A program made the position numbers and the translations under genes. Source: Planosporangium thailandense (GTDB lineage Bacteria; Actinomycetota; Actinomycetes; Mycobacteriales; Micromonosporaceae). Taken from it: DNA of 64,000 nucleotides. Every line of letters begins with the position of its first letter. The stretch's first letter is position 1. The stretch spans positions 434,001-498,000 of the forward strand of contig NZ_JAATVY010000002.1 in assembly GCF_011947195.1 (NCBI RefSeq), read 5' to 3'. Shown piece after piece: positions 51,927 to 59,629 of the stretch. The notes under the pieces are model-generated. The model worked only from the letters and a program-made list of their open reading frames with translations, made no database searches and was not told the origin of the DNA.

Positions 51927-52691
51927 TCATGCTTCCGCCGTGGTCGCATCGTCGGGCGCCTCCGCCGCGTCGACATCGGGCCGCCTGCGCAGCGCCAGAG
52001 TGAGGAGAACGCTGCCGCCGACCATCGTGAACAATCCCAACAGGACGGCGAGGACGGTACCGACAGAGCTGCCGGCCGGGGGTTTCGTGGTGGCGCCGGC
52101 GATCCCGGAGCCGCCCGCGTCGCTCGGCTCCTCGCTGGGCAGCGGGTCCGTGCTCGCCGGGGCGGAAGCGCTCGGACTCGGCGTCGCGGTCGGGGTCACC
52201 GACGGGCCCGGGTGCACGCTCGTGGCTGGGGCGATGGTCGCGGGTACCGGGCTTGGAGCGGTCGGCGGCGGGCTGGGGACCGGGGCGGGCGTGCCCGATC
52301 CGGTGACGGTGAACTGCGCCTGGGCGGTGTCGGTGTCCTGCGTGCCCGCGACGGTGTGCGGACCCGGTGAGTCGAGCCCTTTCGGCGGGGTGAAGGTCAG
52401 GGTGGCCGCGCAGTAGGTCCCGGCGGGATTGGGCCGACCCGGCCCCTGAAGCCGCTGACCGTCCCACGTGAACGTGACCTCCGCACCGCACCCGCCGTTG
52501 GGGCCCTTACGTCCCAGCGGCACGTAGCGGTACGTGGCGGTGATGGTCGTCGTGCTCGGACCCGAGCTCGGGGACAGTGTCAGGGAGACCAACACCGAGC
52601 GCGCCGACGCCTGCCACGGATCCGCAACGGTCGCAGCCACCGCGGCGACAGCCGCCGCCACGGTGATCGCGATCCGCCGAGGAATTCGCAC
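51927..52691 (-). CDS. Secreted, C-terminally membrane-anchored surface protein
   Basis: A 254-residue protein. An N-terminal signal (RRIAITVAAAVAAVAATVA) leads to a beta-rich domain of about 90 residues with a likely Cys pair. A Pro/Ser/Thr-rich wall-spanning linker of roughly 75 residues and a C-terminal membrane helix (SSVGTVLAVLLGLFTMVGGS) with a basic stop (LRRRPD) follow. The layout is that of an actinomycete surface protein without sortase motif. Start GTG 52691 was chosen for the signal peptide. Function unknown. Confidence 0.75.
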   Translation of the reverse strand: MRIPRRIAITVAAAVAAVAATVADPWQASARSVLVSLTLSPSSGPSTTTITATYRYVPLGRKGPNGGCGAEVTFTWDGQRLQGPGRPNPAGTYCAATLTFTPPKGLDSPGPHTVAGTQDTDTAQAQFTVTGSGTPAPVPSPPPTAPSPVPATIAPATSVHPGPSVTPTATPSPSASAPASTDPLPSEEPSDAGGSGIAGATTKPPAGSSVGTVLAVLLGLFTMVGGSVLLTLALRRRPDVDAAEAPDDATTAEA

Positions 52692-53003
52692 TCGGCAATG
52701 ATTACCTGGCCGTGCGGGTGCTGTCACCTGCGCGTACGGGTGACGGGACGGCGTGCCGATCCCGTACAGGTCCGGTCGGAACGGTGCCGCAGGACAGGGC
52801 CTGCCGGGCGTCGCGTGGGCGGCGTGCTCGCGGAAGCGCAGTCGTGCGGTCGGCCGGGAGATTCTCGTGCGTTCGGGTACCGCTGCCCGTCTGTCAGGTC
52901 GCTTGCTTGAAGTGATCAAGCGAGGCGACAATGCGCATGCATCGATGTTGATCACCCCGGTTCTTCGGCGTTCGCCGACTCATTCGCATCGGTTAGGAAC
53001 AAC
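52692..53003. other. 312-bp divergent intergenic region
   Basis: No gene is seen. It holds the promoters of the surface protein (minus) and of the FG-GAP-like protein (plus), the latter with AGGAAC before the ATG. A GATCAAGCG...-type stretch near 52915 and GCATGCATCGATG near 52936 are AT-richer, but no clear operator was identified. Confidence 0.5.
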
Positions 53004-54224
53004 ATGCGTAACCGCCTCTTTTCCGCCTTCGCGGCCGCGGCGCTGGCCACGGCGGCGGTCCTGGTCGCGACGGCCGGCCCCGCCGGTGCCGGCGCATCGG
53101 CTCCGCGGCCGGCGAGCCGGATTCAGGCTTCCTCCTGCCCAAATACGCCGGCCACGCCTTTCCGGGCACCGCGGACGATGAAAGCCGACTTCAACGGTGA
53201 CGGGTTGGATGACGTCGGGCTGTTCTACGACTACGGCAACGGTCACGTGGCGCTGTTCACGATGACCGGCCACGGCTGCAACTCGTTCGACCCGCCGGTG
53301 CTGCGCTGGGACGCCCCGCACTGGGGCGGCGGTACGAAGTTCGTCGTCGCGGGCGACTTCAGCGGTGACGGAACCTCGGACATCGCGCTGTTCTACGACT
53401 ACGGCAACGGTCACGTCGCGGTGTTCACCCTGTATGCCGACATCAACCGCGACGGGGGCCTCTCCGGCCCGACGCTCGGCTGGGACGCCCCGCACTGGGG
53501 CAGCGGTACGAAGTTCGTGCGTTCCGGCAACTTCACCGGGTACTTCCAGGACGACCTCGCCCTCTTCTACGACTACGGCAACGGTCACGTCGCGGTGTTC
53601 ACGCTGTACGCCAAAATCGTTGGTGGCTTCGGCTCCCTTCGGCTGTGGTGGGACGCCCCGCACTGGGGCGTCGGCACCAAGTTCGTTGACATGGGCAACT
53701 TCAACGGTGTTAGCCCGTTCGCTGACACCATGGCGATGTTCTACGACTACGGCAACGGACATGTCGCGGTGTTCACCCTGACCATCTCCGACACCCCATC
53801 CGGCGAGGGCCCCTATATGCGGCTGTCCCTCAGATGGGACGCCCCGCACTGGGGTAACGGAACGAGGTTCGTCAACGCCGGTGACTTCAACGGTGACGGA
53901 ATCGCGGACGTCTCGCTGGTCTACGACTACGGCCACGGGCATGTCGCGCTGTTCACGCTGAGCGGCACCTTCAACGGTGGCTCCTTCCCGGGCGCGGTGC
54001 GTCGCTGGGACGCGCCCCACTGGGGCGGCGGCACGAAGTTCGTCACCACGGGCGACTACAGCGGTGACAGAATCGCCGATTTCTCGCTGTTCTACGACTA
54101 CGGCAACGGTCATGTCGGACTGTTGTCGCTGACCGCCAACTCCAGCCGTGACGGTGGTTTCTCCGGTCCGGTGACCGGCTGGAACGCTCTGCACTGGGGC
54201 AGCGGCACCAAGGTGATCATCTGA
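53004..54224 (+). CDS. Secreted FG-GAP/VCBS-like protein with six repeats
   Basis: A 406-residue exported protein. The signal peptide (LFSAFAAAALATAAVLVATAG) ends near AGA. The mature part has six near-identical units: FYDYGNGHVALFTL followed by a variable loop, then RWDAPHWGGGTKFV and a calcium-loop type GDFNGDGIAD. Units 1-6 occur at roughly 55-residue spacing, so a six-bladed propeller is expected. Such proteins bind ligands or carbohydrates outside the cell. The strongly conserved aromatic residues (WDAPHW) suggest a recurring binding pocket. No catalytic motif is seen. Confidence 0.88.
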   Translation: MRNRLFSAFAAAALATAAVLVATAGPAGAGASAPRPASRIQASSCPNTPATPFRAPRTMKADFNGDGLDDVGLFYDYGNGHVALFTMTGHGCNSFDPPVLRWDAPHWGGGTKFVVAGDFSGDGTSDIALFYDYGNGHVAVFTLYADINRDGGLSGPTLGWDAPHWGSGTKFVRSGNFTGYFQDDLALFYDYGNGHVAVFTLYAKIVGGFGSLRLWWDAPHWGVGTKFVDMGNFNGVSPFADTMAMFYDYGNGHVAVFTLTISDTPSGEGPYMRLSLRWDAPHWGNGTRFVNAGDFNGDGIADVSLVYDYGHGHVALFTLSGTFNGGSFPGAVRRWDAPHWGGGTKFVTTGDYSGDRIADFSLFYDYGNGHVGLLSLTANSSRDGGFSGPVTGWNALHWGSGTKVII

Positions 54225-54363
54225 CGGCGGGTACGCGCCGTACCTGATCGCAAGGCGGGCCGGTCGATCGCGATCGGCCCGCCGCCCCCTCCTGCCGGCC
54301 CCCTTATGAGGGCCGGACCGGAATGCGGGCCCCGCAGGACCCCGCCGGCCTGCGGGCGGTCCG

Positions 54364-54490
54364 GTGGCCGAGGTGGCACGTACGCTGGGCCACAGTGTGG
54401 CCGTTCTGATCAAGATCCGCGCCAACGGTGTTTGCGGGGAAGAGCACAGATCATGAACGGACGGATCGAGTCGGCTTTGGGGGCTGCCGG
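54364..54490 (+). pseudogene. Integrase C-terminal remnant, upstream of tRNA-Ser
   Basis: VAEVARTLGHSVAVLIK and, after a frameshift, MNGRIESALG are the last part of a tyrosine recombinase. The place of the catalytic Tyr reads KIRAN, so Tyr is changed to Arg. It ends about 90 bases before the tRNA and is a decayed relic of an earlier integration. Confidence 0.75.
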
Positions 54491-54578
54491 TGAGGATGGC
54501 ACACTAAGCACGGCTGCGGACCAGTCACGGACCGGGGACGAGGAATCGGATCATTGTCCGGGGCGAAACCGCGGCGTT

Positions 54579-54668
54579 GGAGGGCTCGCCTAGTGGCCGA
54601 TGGCGGCGGTCTTGAAAACCGCTAGGGCGGTATCCCCGTCCTCGTGGGTTCGAATCCCACGCCCTCCG
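54579..54668 (+). tRNA. tRNA-Ser (anticodon UGA)
   Basis: A 90-base tRNA with long variable arm. The acceptor stem GGAGGGC pairs with GCCCTCC at 54661-54667. The anticodon stem is GCGGT/ACCGC with loop CTTGAAA, giving anticodon TGA at 54613-54615, and the T-loop is GTTCGAATC. CCA is not encoded. Its 3' part is repeated at 57568-57629, marking it as an integration site. Confidence 0.95.
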
Positions 54669-54671
54669 CTC
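54610..54671 (+). repeat. Attachment-site direct repeat, left copy (within tRNA-Ser)
   Basis: This 62-bp segment, from the anticodon loop to just past the tRNA 3' end, matches 57568-57629 with three mismatches. Integrases of actinobacterial elements commonly use the 3' half of tRNA genes, so it is the left att site. Confidence 0.9.
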
Positions 54672-54875
54672 CACCTGCGCCGGAAGAGTCTCTTGGCAGT
54701 GCGAGCCTGTCCCGTGCCCAGGTTCCGGCCACCCGGGGAAAGTCTGGCCAAGTCCAGCAAAGTACGGCTTGTTGTGGGCACACGGTGGGCACCGCGATCA
54801 TGATGCCTACGCGGCAAAGCCGGCACCGCGACGGTTACGTACGATCGGATTTCGCGTCGGGGGAGGCGGGTGGCG

Positions 54876-55349
54876 ATGAAAGCGGACCAGGTGGTGTCAC
54901 TGCTTCACGCCCTACACGATCGTGGTCTGCGGGCGTGGGTAGCTGGCGGATGGGCGGTAGACGCAGTTGCGGGCAGGCAGAGTCGTCCGCATCGGGACCT
55001 CGATCTCGCTATTGACGCTGGCCAGCTCAGCTTGGCGCGCGCCGTGCTCGCTGATCTGGGCTTCGCGCTAACGGTGGACTGGCTTCCGGTACGTGCGGAG
55101 CTGACCGCCGCGGATGGCCGCAAGGTCGACATCCACCCGGTGAACTTCGCCGCCGACGGTAGCGGAACCCAAGCAGGCCTTGACGGCATGACCTTCTTCT
55201 ACGCTGCTGACGGGTTCGATGAGGGGCGCATCGCGGGGGAGCGGGTCCCCTGCCTGTCCGTCACCCAACAGCTCCGGTTCCGGCAGGGCTACGAGCTGCG
55301 CGACACCGATCACCACGACCTGGCTCTTTTACGCCAGCATGACCGGTAG
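54876..55349 (+). CDS. Nucleotidyltransferase of the lincosamide/aminoglycoside resistance type
   Basis: A 157-residue protein. The nucleotidyltransferase motif AWVAGGWAVDAVAGRQSRPHRDLDLAID has the Gly-Gly-Trp and the two metal-binding Asp of the fold. RKVDIHPVNFA gives the third acidic residue, and YELRDTDHHDLALL is the C-terminal helix. It resembles lincosamide O-nucleotidyltransferases and ANT(2'')-like proteins. ATG 54876 is nine bases after GGGAGG. A small hairpin (55363-55381) follows. Whether it gives resistance is not known. Confidence 0.8.
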   Translation: MKADQVVSLLHALHDRGLRAWVAGGWAVDAVAGRQSRPHRDLDLAIDAGQLSLARAVLADLGFALTVDWLPVRAELTAADGRKVDIHPVNFAADGSGTQAGLDGMTFFYAADGFDEGRIAGERVPCLSVTQQLRFRQGYELRDTDHHDLALLRQHDR

Positions 55350-55362
55350 CGACCGAGACCGA

Positions 55363-55381
55363 AATCCGCGACCTGCGGATT
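55363..55381 (+). terminator. Small hairpin after the nucleotidyltransferase
   Basis: AATCCGC and GCGGATT pair over 7 bp with a five-base loop, 13 bases beyond the nucleotidyltransferase stop. It is a plausible weak terminator. Confidence 0.4.
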
Positions 55382-55529
55382 AAGAGGACTGCCGTCCGAT
55401 CATAGCCAGACCGTGTGGCCTCGGGTGGGCTTGCCGCGCCGTCGTGCTGGCGGTGCTCATCGTTCGCAGGGTTGGCGTCGCGTAGGGGTCAGGACTGAAA
55501 TCACGAGACGAGTAGGCCGGCACATCGGG

Positions 55530-55790
55530 TTACCAGGGCCAGACGCGTTCGACGAGCCAGATACAACCCAGAACCAGGGCGACCAGGACCCTGAGTCGTG
55601 ATTCCTCGTCCGGCTGCCTCAACCAACGCCAACGTGGCACTCGCGCCATTCCCCGGCTCGTCCGGACCGAAGTGCGCACGAAACGCTCGGTCAGGTTCTT
55701 GAAGTCCGTAGCGAGTACCAGTCCGACAGCCAGGTACGCGCCGCCGAACACCAAGGTGGCTAACGACCGACCGACGCTCTCCCCCGACAC
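55530..55790 (-). CDS. Small membrane protein of unknown function
   Basis: An 86-residue protein. GTG 55790 has GGAGGAAGC seven bases upstream, which makes it more convincing than the longer frame. Two membrane helices are seen (SLATLVFGGAYLAVGLVLA and LRVLVALVLGCIWLVERVW), joined by a basic loop. It lies inside the tRNA-Ser element in opposite orientation to its neighbours. No family is recognised. Confidence 0.6.
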   Translation of the reverse strand: MSGESVGRSLATLVFGGAYLAVGLVLATDFKNLTERFVRTSVRTSRGMARVPRWRWLRQPDEESRLRVLVALVLGCIWLVERVWPW

Positions 55791-55918
55791 CCGCTTCCTC
55801 CAACCTCGCCGGCGCTGGAGGAACACGTTAGTCGATCTCTCGCCGGAGGCGGCGCTCGCTGCAGCGGCCGATCGCCGGAAGTCCGACGGCGGGTGCCCAT
55901 GCTCTTGGCGGGACTTTC

Positions 55919-56181
55919 CTGACACGGAGTACGGGAAGGTGTGGCGGATGGCCCGAGAGAAGGCGTTGACGCCGGCGCAACAGGCGTCGCCGCTGGCTCG
56001 CCGACCCTACGAGCTTCGGCACGCCGCGGCGTCGCTGTGGCTGAACTCGGGGATTCCCGCCACCGAGGTCGCTCGGCGCCTGGGCCACAGCGTGACCGTG
56101 CTGCTGCGGGGGTACGCGAACTGCATCGATGGGCAGCAGGCCACGATGAACGGCCGGATCGACGGAGTCCTGGGTGGCTAG
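55919..56181 (+). pseudogene. Tyrosine recombinase (integrase) C-terminal fragment
   Basis: About 85 residues of a phage-type integrase catalytic end: YGKVWRMAREKALTPAQQAS, the HxxR region ELRHAAASLWLNSGIP, TEVARRLGHSV and the Tyr in GYANCIDG, ending MNGRIDGVLGG. The N-terminal two thirds are missing, and the fragment is fused to unrelated sequence. It belongs to the element at tRNA-Ser. Confidence 0.85.
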
Positions 56182-56305
56182 GCCGTCTTTCACGAGCAGC
56201 GACGTCGCCGACCGCAGATTCGTGGAGCACGCCGAACCCGGTGATGAACGGCTGGGCCCTAGCGCGAGTCGGACCATCGCCGACAGTGAAACTTGTACTG
56301 GCGGG

Positions 56306-56342
56306 TTGATACAAGCGCTGAATCCTGCTTACCTTGTATCAA
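56306..56342. promoter_or_regulatory. GntR operator: 10-bp inverted repeat
   Basis: TTGATACAAG (56306-56315) and CTTGTATCAA (56333-56342) are perfect inverted copies 17 bases apart, 24 bases before the membrane-protein start. TTGATA in the left arm can act as -35, with TTACCT 17 bases on as -10, so bound regulator would cover the promoter. A further ACTTGTA half site lies at 56291. Confidence 0.75.
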
Positions 56343-56365
56343 CATCTCGACACAAGGAGCGGGTA

Positions 56366-57094
56366 ATGACCATTGGCGGACGATGGCGAATGGCAGGTTT
56401 CGCGGTCGGGACGGGCGTCGCGTTCACACTGACGCGTACCTATCTGTTCGACCTGGCGCCGGTCGCTCTGGCCCTAGCGGTCAGCCTCGGTGTACTCGTC
56501 GGCGAAGTGGTGACGCCCCGACCGGCGCGTGCCCGAGGTACCGCCAGCCTGATCCCCCGACGGATGCGCGACTACCTGCCAAAGACCGCCCTGGCCACTA
56601 TCGGGCTTCTCGGCGCGGGAATTGCGATCTTCGCCGCGTATCCCACCCCGGACCGTCCCGACCACGAGGTCAGGTACTTCGGTACTGCGGCACCGGTGAG
56701 CCTCGTCAGCACGCTGGTGACCCTCAGCGTTGTCGCAGTGCTTACCGCCCTGGCTGCATGGCTCATCGTTCGCAGCCCTCAGGCGGGGGTCGACGAGTCC
56801 GAACGTGCCGCGGACGAAGTGTGGCGTAGCAGTGCTGTCCAGCGCCTTGTCTACACCTGTGCTGCGATCTTCGCGACCGTCTTCACCGCACTGGGATTCT
56901 GGTACGCCGACGCCCAGTGGGACTGGCGTGGCGGCGGATCGCCGGCATGGGGTTTTGGGCTGAGCATCCTCGCGGGTCTCGGCCTGGTTACCTTCGCCCG
57001 GTACGCCGGCACGCTGGCGTTCGCCCCACCCGACCCTCGTCGCCCCGGTATAGGCACGGCCGGTGGCGCCGTCACTGATGTGGTCGCGAAGTGA
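56366..57094 (+). CDS. Integral membrane protein paired with a GntR regulator
   Basis: A 242-residue protein with six membrane helices (for example FAVGTGVAFTLTRTYLFDLA, ALATIGLLGAGIAIFAAYP and TLVTLSVVAVLTALAAWLIV). ATG 56366 follows AAGGAGCGGGTA. It overlaps the GntR-type gene by four bases, and the perfect inverted repeat upstream suggests that the regulator controls the pair. Bacillus YtrA operons have similar regulators with transporters, but no ATPase is present here. Function unknown. Confidence 0.8.
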   Translation: MTIGGRWRMAGFAVGTGVAFTLTRTYLFDLAPVALALAVSLGVLVGEVVTPRPARARGTASLIPRRMRDYLPKTALATIGLLGAGIAIFAAYPTPDRPDHEVRYFGTAAPVSLVSTLVTLSVVAVLTALAAWLIVRSPQAGVDESERAADEVWRSSAVQRLVYTCAAIFATVFTALGFWYADAQWDWRGGGSPAWGFGLSILAGLGLVTFARYAGTLAFAPPDPRRPGIGTAGGAVTDVVAK

Positions 57095-57471
57095 CTACGC
57101 CCCCGGCGATCCGGATCGACCCAGCTTCGGCCGTGCCCCCGTTCGAGCAGGTTCGAGGGCAGATCGCGGATCTGATCAGGCTCGGTGCACTGCCCGCGGG
57201 GCAACGGCTGCCCACGGTCCGGCAGCTCGCCGCCGACCTCGGCCTGGCCAACGGAACCGTTGCCCGCGCATACCAGGAACTGGAGGCGGCTGGCCTGGTC
57301 GTCACGAAGCGAGCCGCCGGCACCCGGGTTGCTCCCCTTGCCGACGCATCGCCAGACGTGCGCGCCGAAGCTCTTACCGCGCGGGCGCGTGAGTATGTCC
57401 TCGCGGGCCGCTTACTCGGTGCCACCGACACCGAATTGACCGATGCCCTCATCGCCGCGCTGGGGGCCTAG
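57091..57471 (+). CDS. YtrA-type GntR-family transcriptional regulator
   Basis: A 126-residue regulator with an N-terminal GntR winged helix (PPFEQVRGQIADLIRLGALP, PTVRQLAADLGLANGTVARA, YQELEAAGLVVTKRAAGT) and a short C-terminal helical dimerisation part of about 50 residues, as in the YtrA subfamily. The GTG start overlaps the membrane-protein stop. The inverted repeat upstream of that gene is the likely operator, giving autoregulation of the operon. Confidence 0.88.
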   Translation: MTTPPAIRIDPASAVPPFEQVRGQIADLIRLGALPAGQRLPTVRQLAADLGLANGTVARAYQELEAAGLVVTKRAAGTRVAPLADASPDVRAEALTARAREYVLAGRLLGATDTELTDALIAALGA

Positions 57472-57567
57472 CGTGCTGTGGGCCCATGGTGGGCACGGAC
57501 GCCGGTTCGGGGATTCTCGGCCGGTCCGGCCTGTTCATTGGCATGATCACCGCTGGAGTTCCGGGGT

Positions 57568-57629
57568 TCTTGAATACCGCTAGGGCGGTTTCCCCGTCCT
57601 CGTGAGTTCGAATCCCACGCCCTCCGCTC
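57568..57629 (+). repeat. Attachment-site direct repeat, right copy (tRNA-Ser 3' fragment)
   Basis: This segment repeats 54610-54671 with three mismatches and ends in the same T-loop and acceptor sequence. The 5' half of the tRNA is absent, so it cannot be a functional tRNA. It marks the right end of the integrated element. Confidence 0.9.
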
Positions 57630-57801
57630 AGACCAGCGAAAATCCCCTACGAGCTGCGTCCGGCCATGTCCCACCTGATCCCACGGCCGACAACGGTTCG
57701 GGGGCGCATCGGCGTACCGCAGGACATTTCGGGACGGTCATCGACTTCGAGACCCGGAACACAAAACTTTGTCTCACACGCCCGGGTTGACGGTCGATGC
57801 C

Positions 57802-59418
57802 ATGGGCATGAGCGCGTTCGTCTCCCGCAGCATTCGTCGCCGTCTGTTTGCAGCGTTCACCCTGATGGCGGCCTTGATGGTCGGCCTAGGTGTGGTGGGC
57901 CTCACCAACGGGTCCCGCCAGGGCCAGACGCAGCGTGACCTGCAGCGGCTCCTGGAGGCCCAGAGCCAGGTGCTGCAGCTGAAGTACGACAACGGCTCGG
58001 TTGCAGCATGGCAGGCCGGCTACAACGTCGACTACATGAGCGGGTCCGTCAAGGGCAGCGAGGAGTCGGTGAACCGCAAGGGCGAGATCGACGAGATCTC
58101 CACCTTCCGTAACCACCTCAAGCAGGTGGACCGGGGCGCCCTGACCGCTCAGGAAGCCGCTATGGTCGACGCGGTGGCCGCCAACCTGGACGACTTCGTC
58201 AAGGTCGATGACCAGATGTACCAGGCTGCGCGGCTTCAGACACCGGCCGGCAACGCCGAAGCGGTCCGCCTGTACAACGGCCCCGCGCTCGATCAGTACA
58301 CCAAGGGCGCCGACATCATCGACAAGCTCGTCGCCTCGGTCCAGAAGCGGGCCGCCGCCGCGGTAAGCGGCGCCGCCTCCGCCGACCGGCTATCGCGCAC
58401 CCTGACCATCGCCACCCTGGCCGCGGCCCTCGTGCTGGCTGCCCTGCTGGCCTGGCGAATCGTGCGCTCCATCGTGCGGCCCCTGGCCGTGGTGGTGCGG
58501 GTGCTGGGCCGACTGGAGCACGGTGACCTGACCGCGCGTACCGAGCTGAACCAGGCCGACGAACTGGGCCAGGTCGGACGCGCGCTGGACAACACCATCA
58601 CCTCGCTGCGCGAAACGGTGACCGATCTGGCCCAGCACGCCGGTTCACTGCAGACGGCCTCGGAGGAGCTGTCCTCGGTGTCGGTGTCCATCGCGGCCTC
58701 CGCCGAGGAGGCGAGCGCCCAGGCCGACACCGTGGCCGCTTCCGCCGGGCAGGTGTCGCACCACGTGGACACCGTGGCCGTCGGCAGCACTGAGATTGGC
58801 GCGTCGATAAGCGAGATCGCCAACAACGCGGGCGAGGCGGCCCGGGTCGCCACCGAGGCCGTCACCATGGCTGCGCAGACCAACGCCACGGTCGCCAGGC
58901 TGGGCGTGTCATCGCAGGAGATCGGGGACGTAGTCAAGGTGATCACGTCGATTGCCGAGCAGACCAACCTGCTGGCGCTCAACGCGACCATCGAGGCGGC
59001 TCGGGCCGGCGAGACCGGCAAGGGGTTCGCCGTGGTGGCCGGCGAGGTCAAGGAGCTTGCGCAGGAGACCGCCAAGGCCACCGGGGACATCACCGCCCGG
59101 GTCGAGGCGATCCAGGCCGACACCGACGCGGCGGTCAATGCGATCGAACAGATCAGCCACATCGTCGGACGGATCAGCGAACTGCAGACCGTCATTGCGG
59201 CCTCCGTGGAGGAGCAGACCGCCACCACCTCGGAGATGTCCCGCAACGTCGAGCAGGCAGCGGCGGGCGCCCGGCAGATCGCGGAGAACATCGCCGGCGT
59301 AGCGGAGGCCAGCGGAACCACTACCGCCGGAGTCAGCAAGTCCCAGCAGGCCGCCGACGAACTGGCCCGGATGAGCAGCACGCTCCAGGCCCTGTGCGCT
59401 CAGTTCCACCTCGCGTAA
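57802..59418 (+). CDS. Methyl-accepting chemotaxis protein
   Basis: Chemoreceptor of 538 residues. A first membrane helix (LFAAFTLMAALMVGLGVVGL) is followed by an extracellular four-helix sensor part, a second helix (ATLAAALVLAALLAWRIV) and a HAMP linker. The long signalling coiled coil has the highly conserved tip SIAEQTNLLALNATIEAARA and GKGFAVVAGEVKELA. It would control CheA, but no chemotaxis kinase or flagellar genes are in the window. ATG 57802 was chosen over the TTG at 57769; ATG 57808 is possible. It lies just outside the right att repeat. Confidence 0.92.
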   Translation: MGMSAFVSRSIRRRLFAAFTLMAALMVGLGVVGLTNGSRQGQTQRDLQRLLEAQSQVLQLKYDNGSVAAWQAGYNVDYMSGSVKGSEESVNRKGEIDEISTFRNHLKQVDRGALTAQEAAMVDAVAANLDDFVKVDDQMYQAARLQTPAGNAEAVRLYNGPALDQYTKGADIIDKLVASVQKRAAAAVSGAASADRLSRTLTIATLAAALVLAALLAWRIVRSIVRPLAVVVRVLGRLEHGDLTARTELNQADELGQVGRALDNTITSLRETVTDLAQHAGSLQTASEELSSVSVSIAASAEEASAQADTVAASAGQVSHHVDTVAVGSTEIGASISEIANNAGEAARVATEAVTMAAQTNATVARLGVSSQEIGDVVKVITSIAEQTNLLALNATIEAARAGETGKGFAVVAGEVKELAQETAKATGDITARVEAIQADTDAAVNAIEQISHIVGRISELQTVIAASVEEQTATTSEMSRNVEQAAAGARQIAENIAGVAEASGTTTAGVSKSQQAADELARMSSTLQALCAQFHLA

Positions 59419-59629
59419 AGCGCATCCACGACCTCACTCCTGCTTAGTGCGCTCACCGCCGCACCGCCCCGTCCCCCGACAGGTGCCAAGATCCTGGACG
59501 GCGGACGGGTGGCGTGGACGATCAAGCATCGGGGGACGCCAACGCCGACCACCACGGCCTACGGACCGTGACCGCGCTAAGGCGCGGCGTGGCTGCCACG
59601 CCGCGCGACCCGCTCGCCGCCAGCCGGCT

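Larger units (their letters stand above)
54610..57629. mobile_element. 3-kb remnant of an integrated element at tRNA-Ser
   Basis: Two 62-bp direct repeats bound about 3.0 kb. Inside are a nucleotidyltransferase gene, a small membrane protein, an integrase C-terminal fragment, a membrane protein and its GntR regulator. Base composition is slightly lower in GC than around it. A similar 19-base sequence lies near both ends (54773-54791 and 57477-57495, 17 of 19 identical). The integrase is broken, so the element looks immobile. Confidence 0.8.

Noticed and set aside
54590..54826. Short frames on both strands across the tRNA-Ser
   Set aside because: They consist largely of the tRNA itself, and the matching peptides are generic products of mistranslating this tRNA.
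57568..57629. A second tRNA-Ser gene
   Set aside because: The 5' half, including D-arm and acceptor strand, is absent, so it is only the integration scar.
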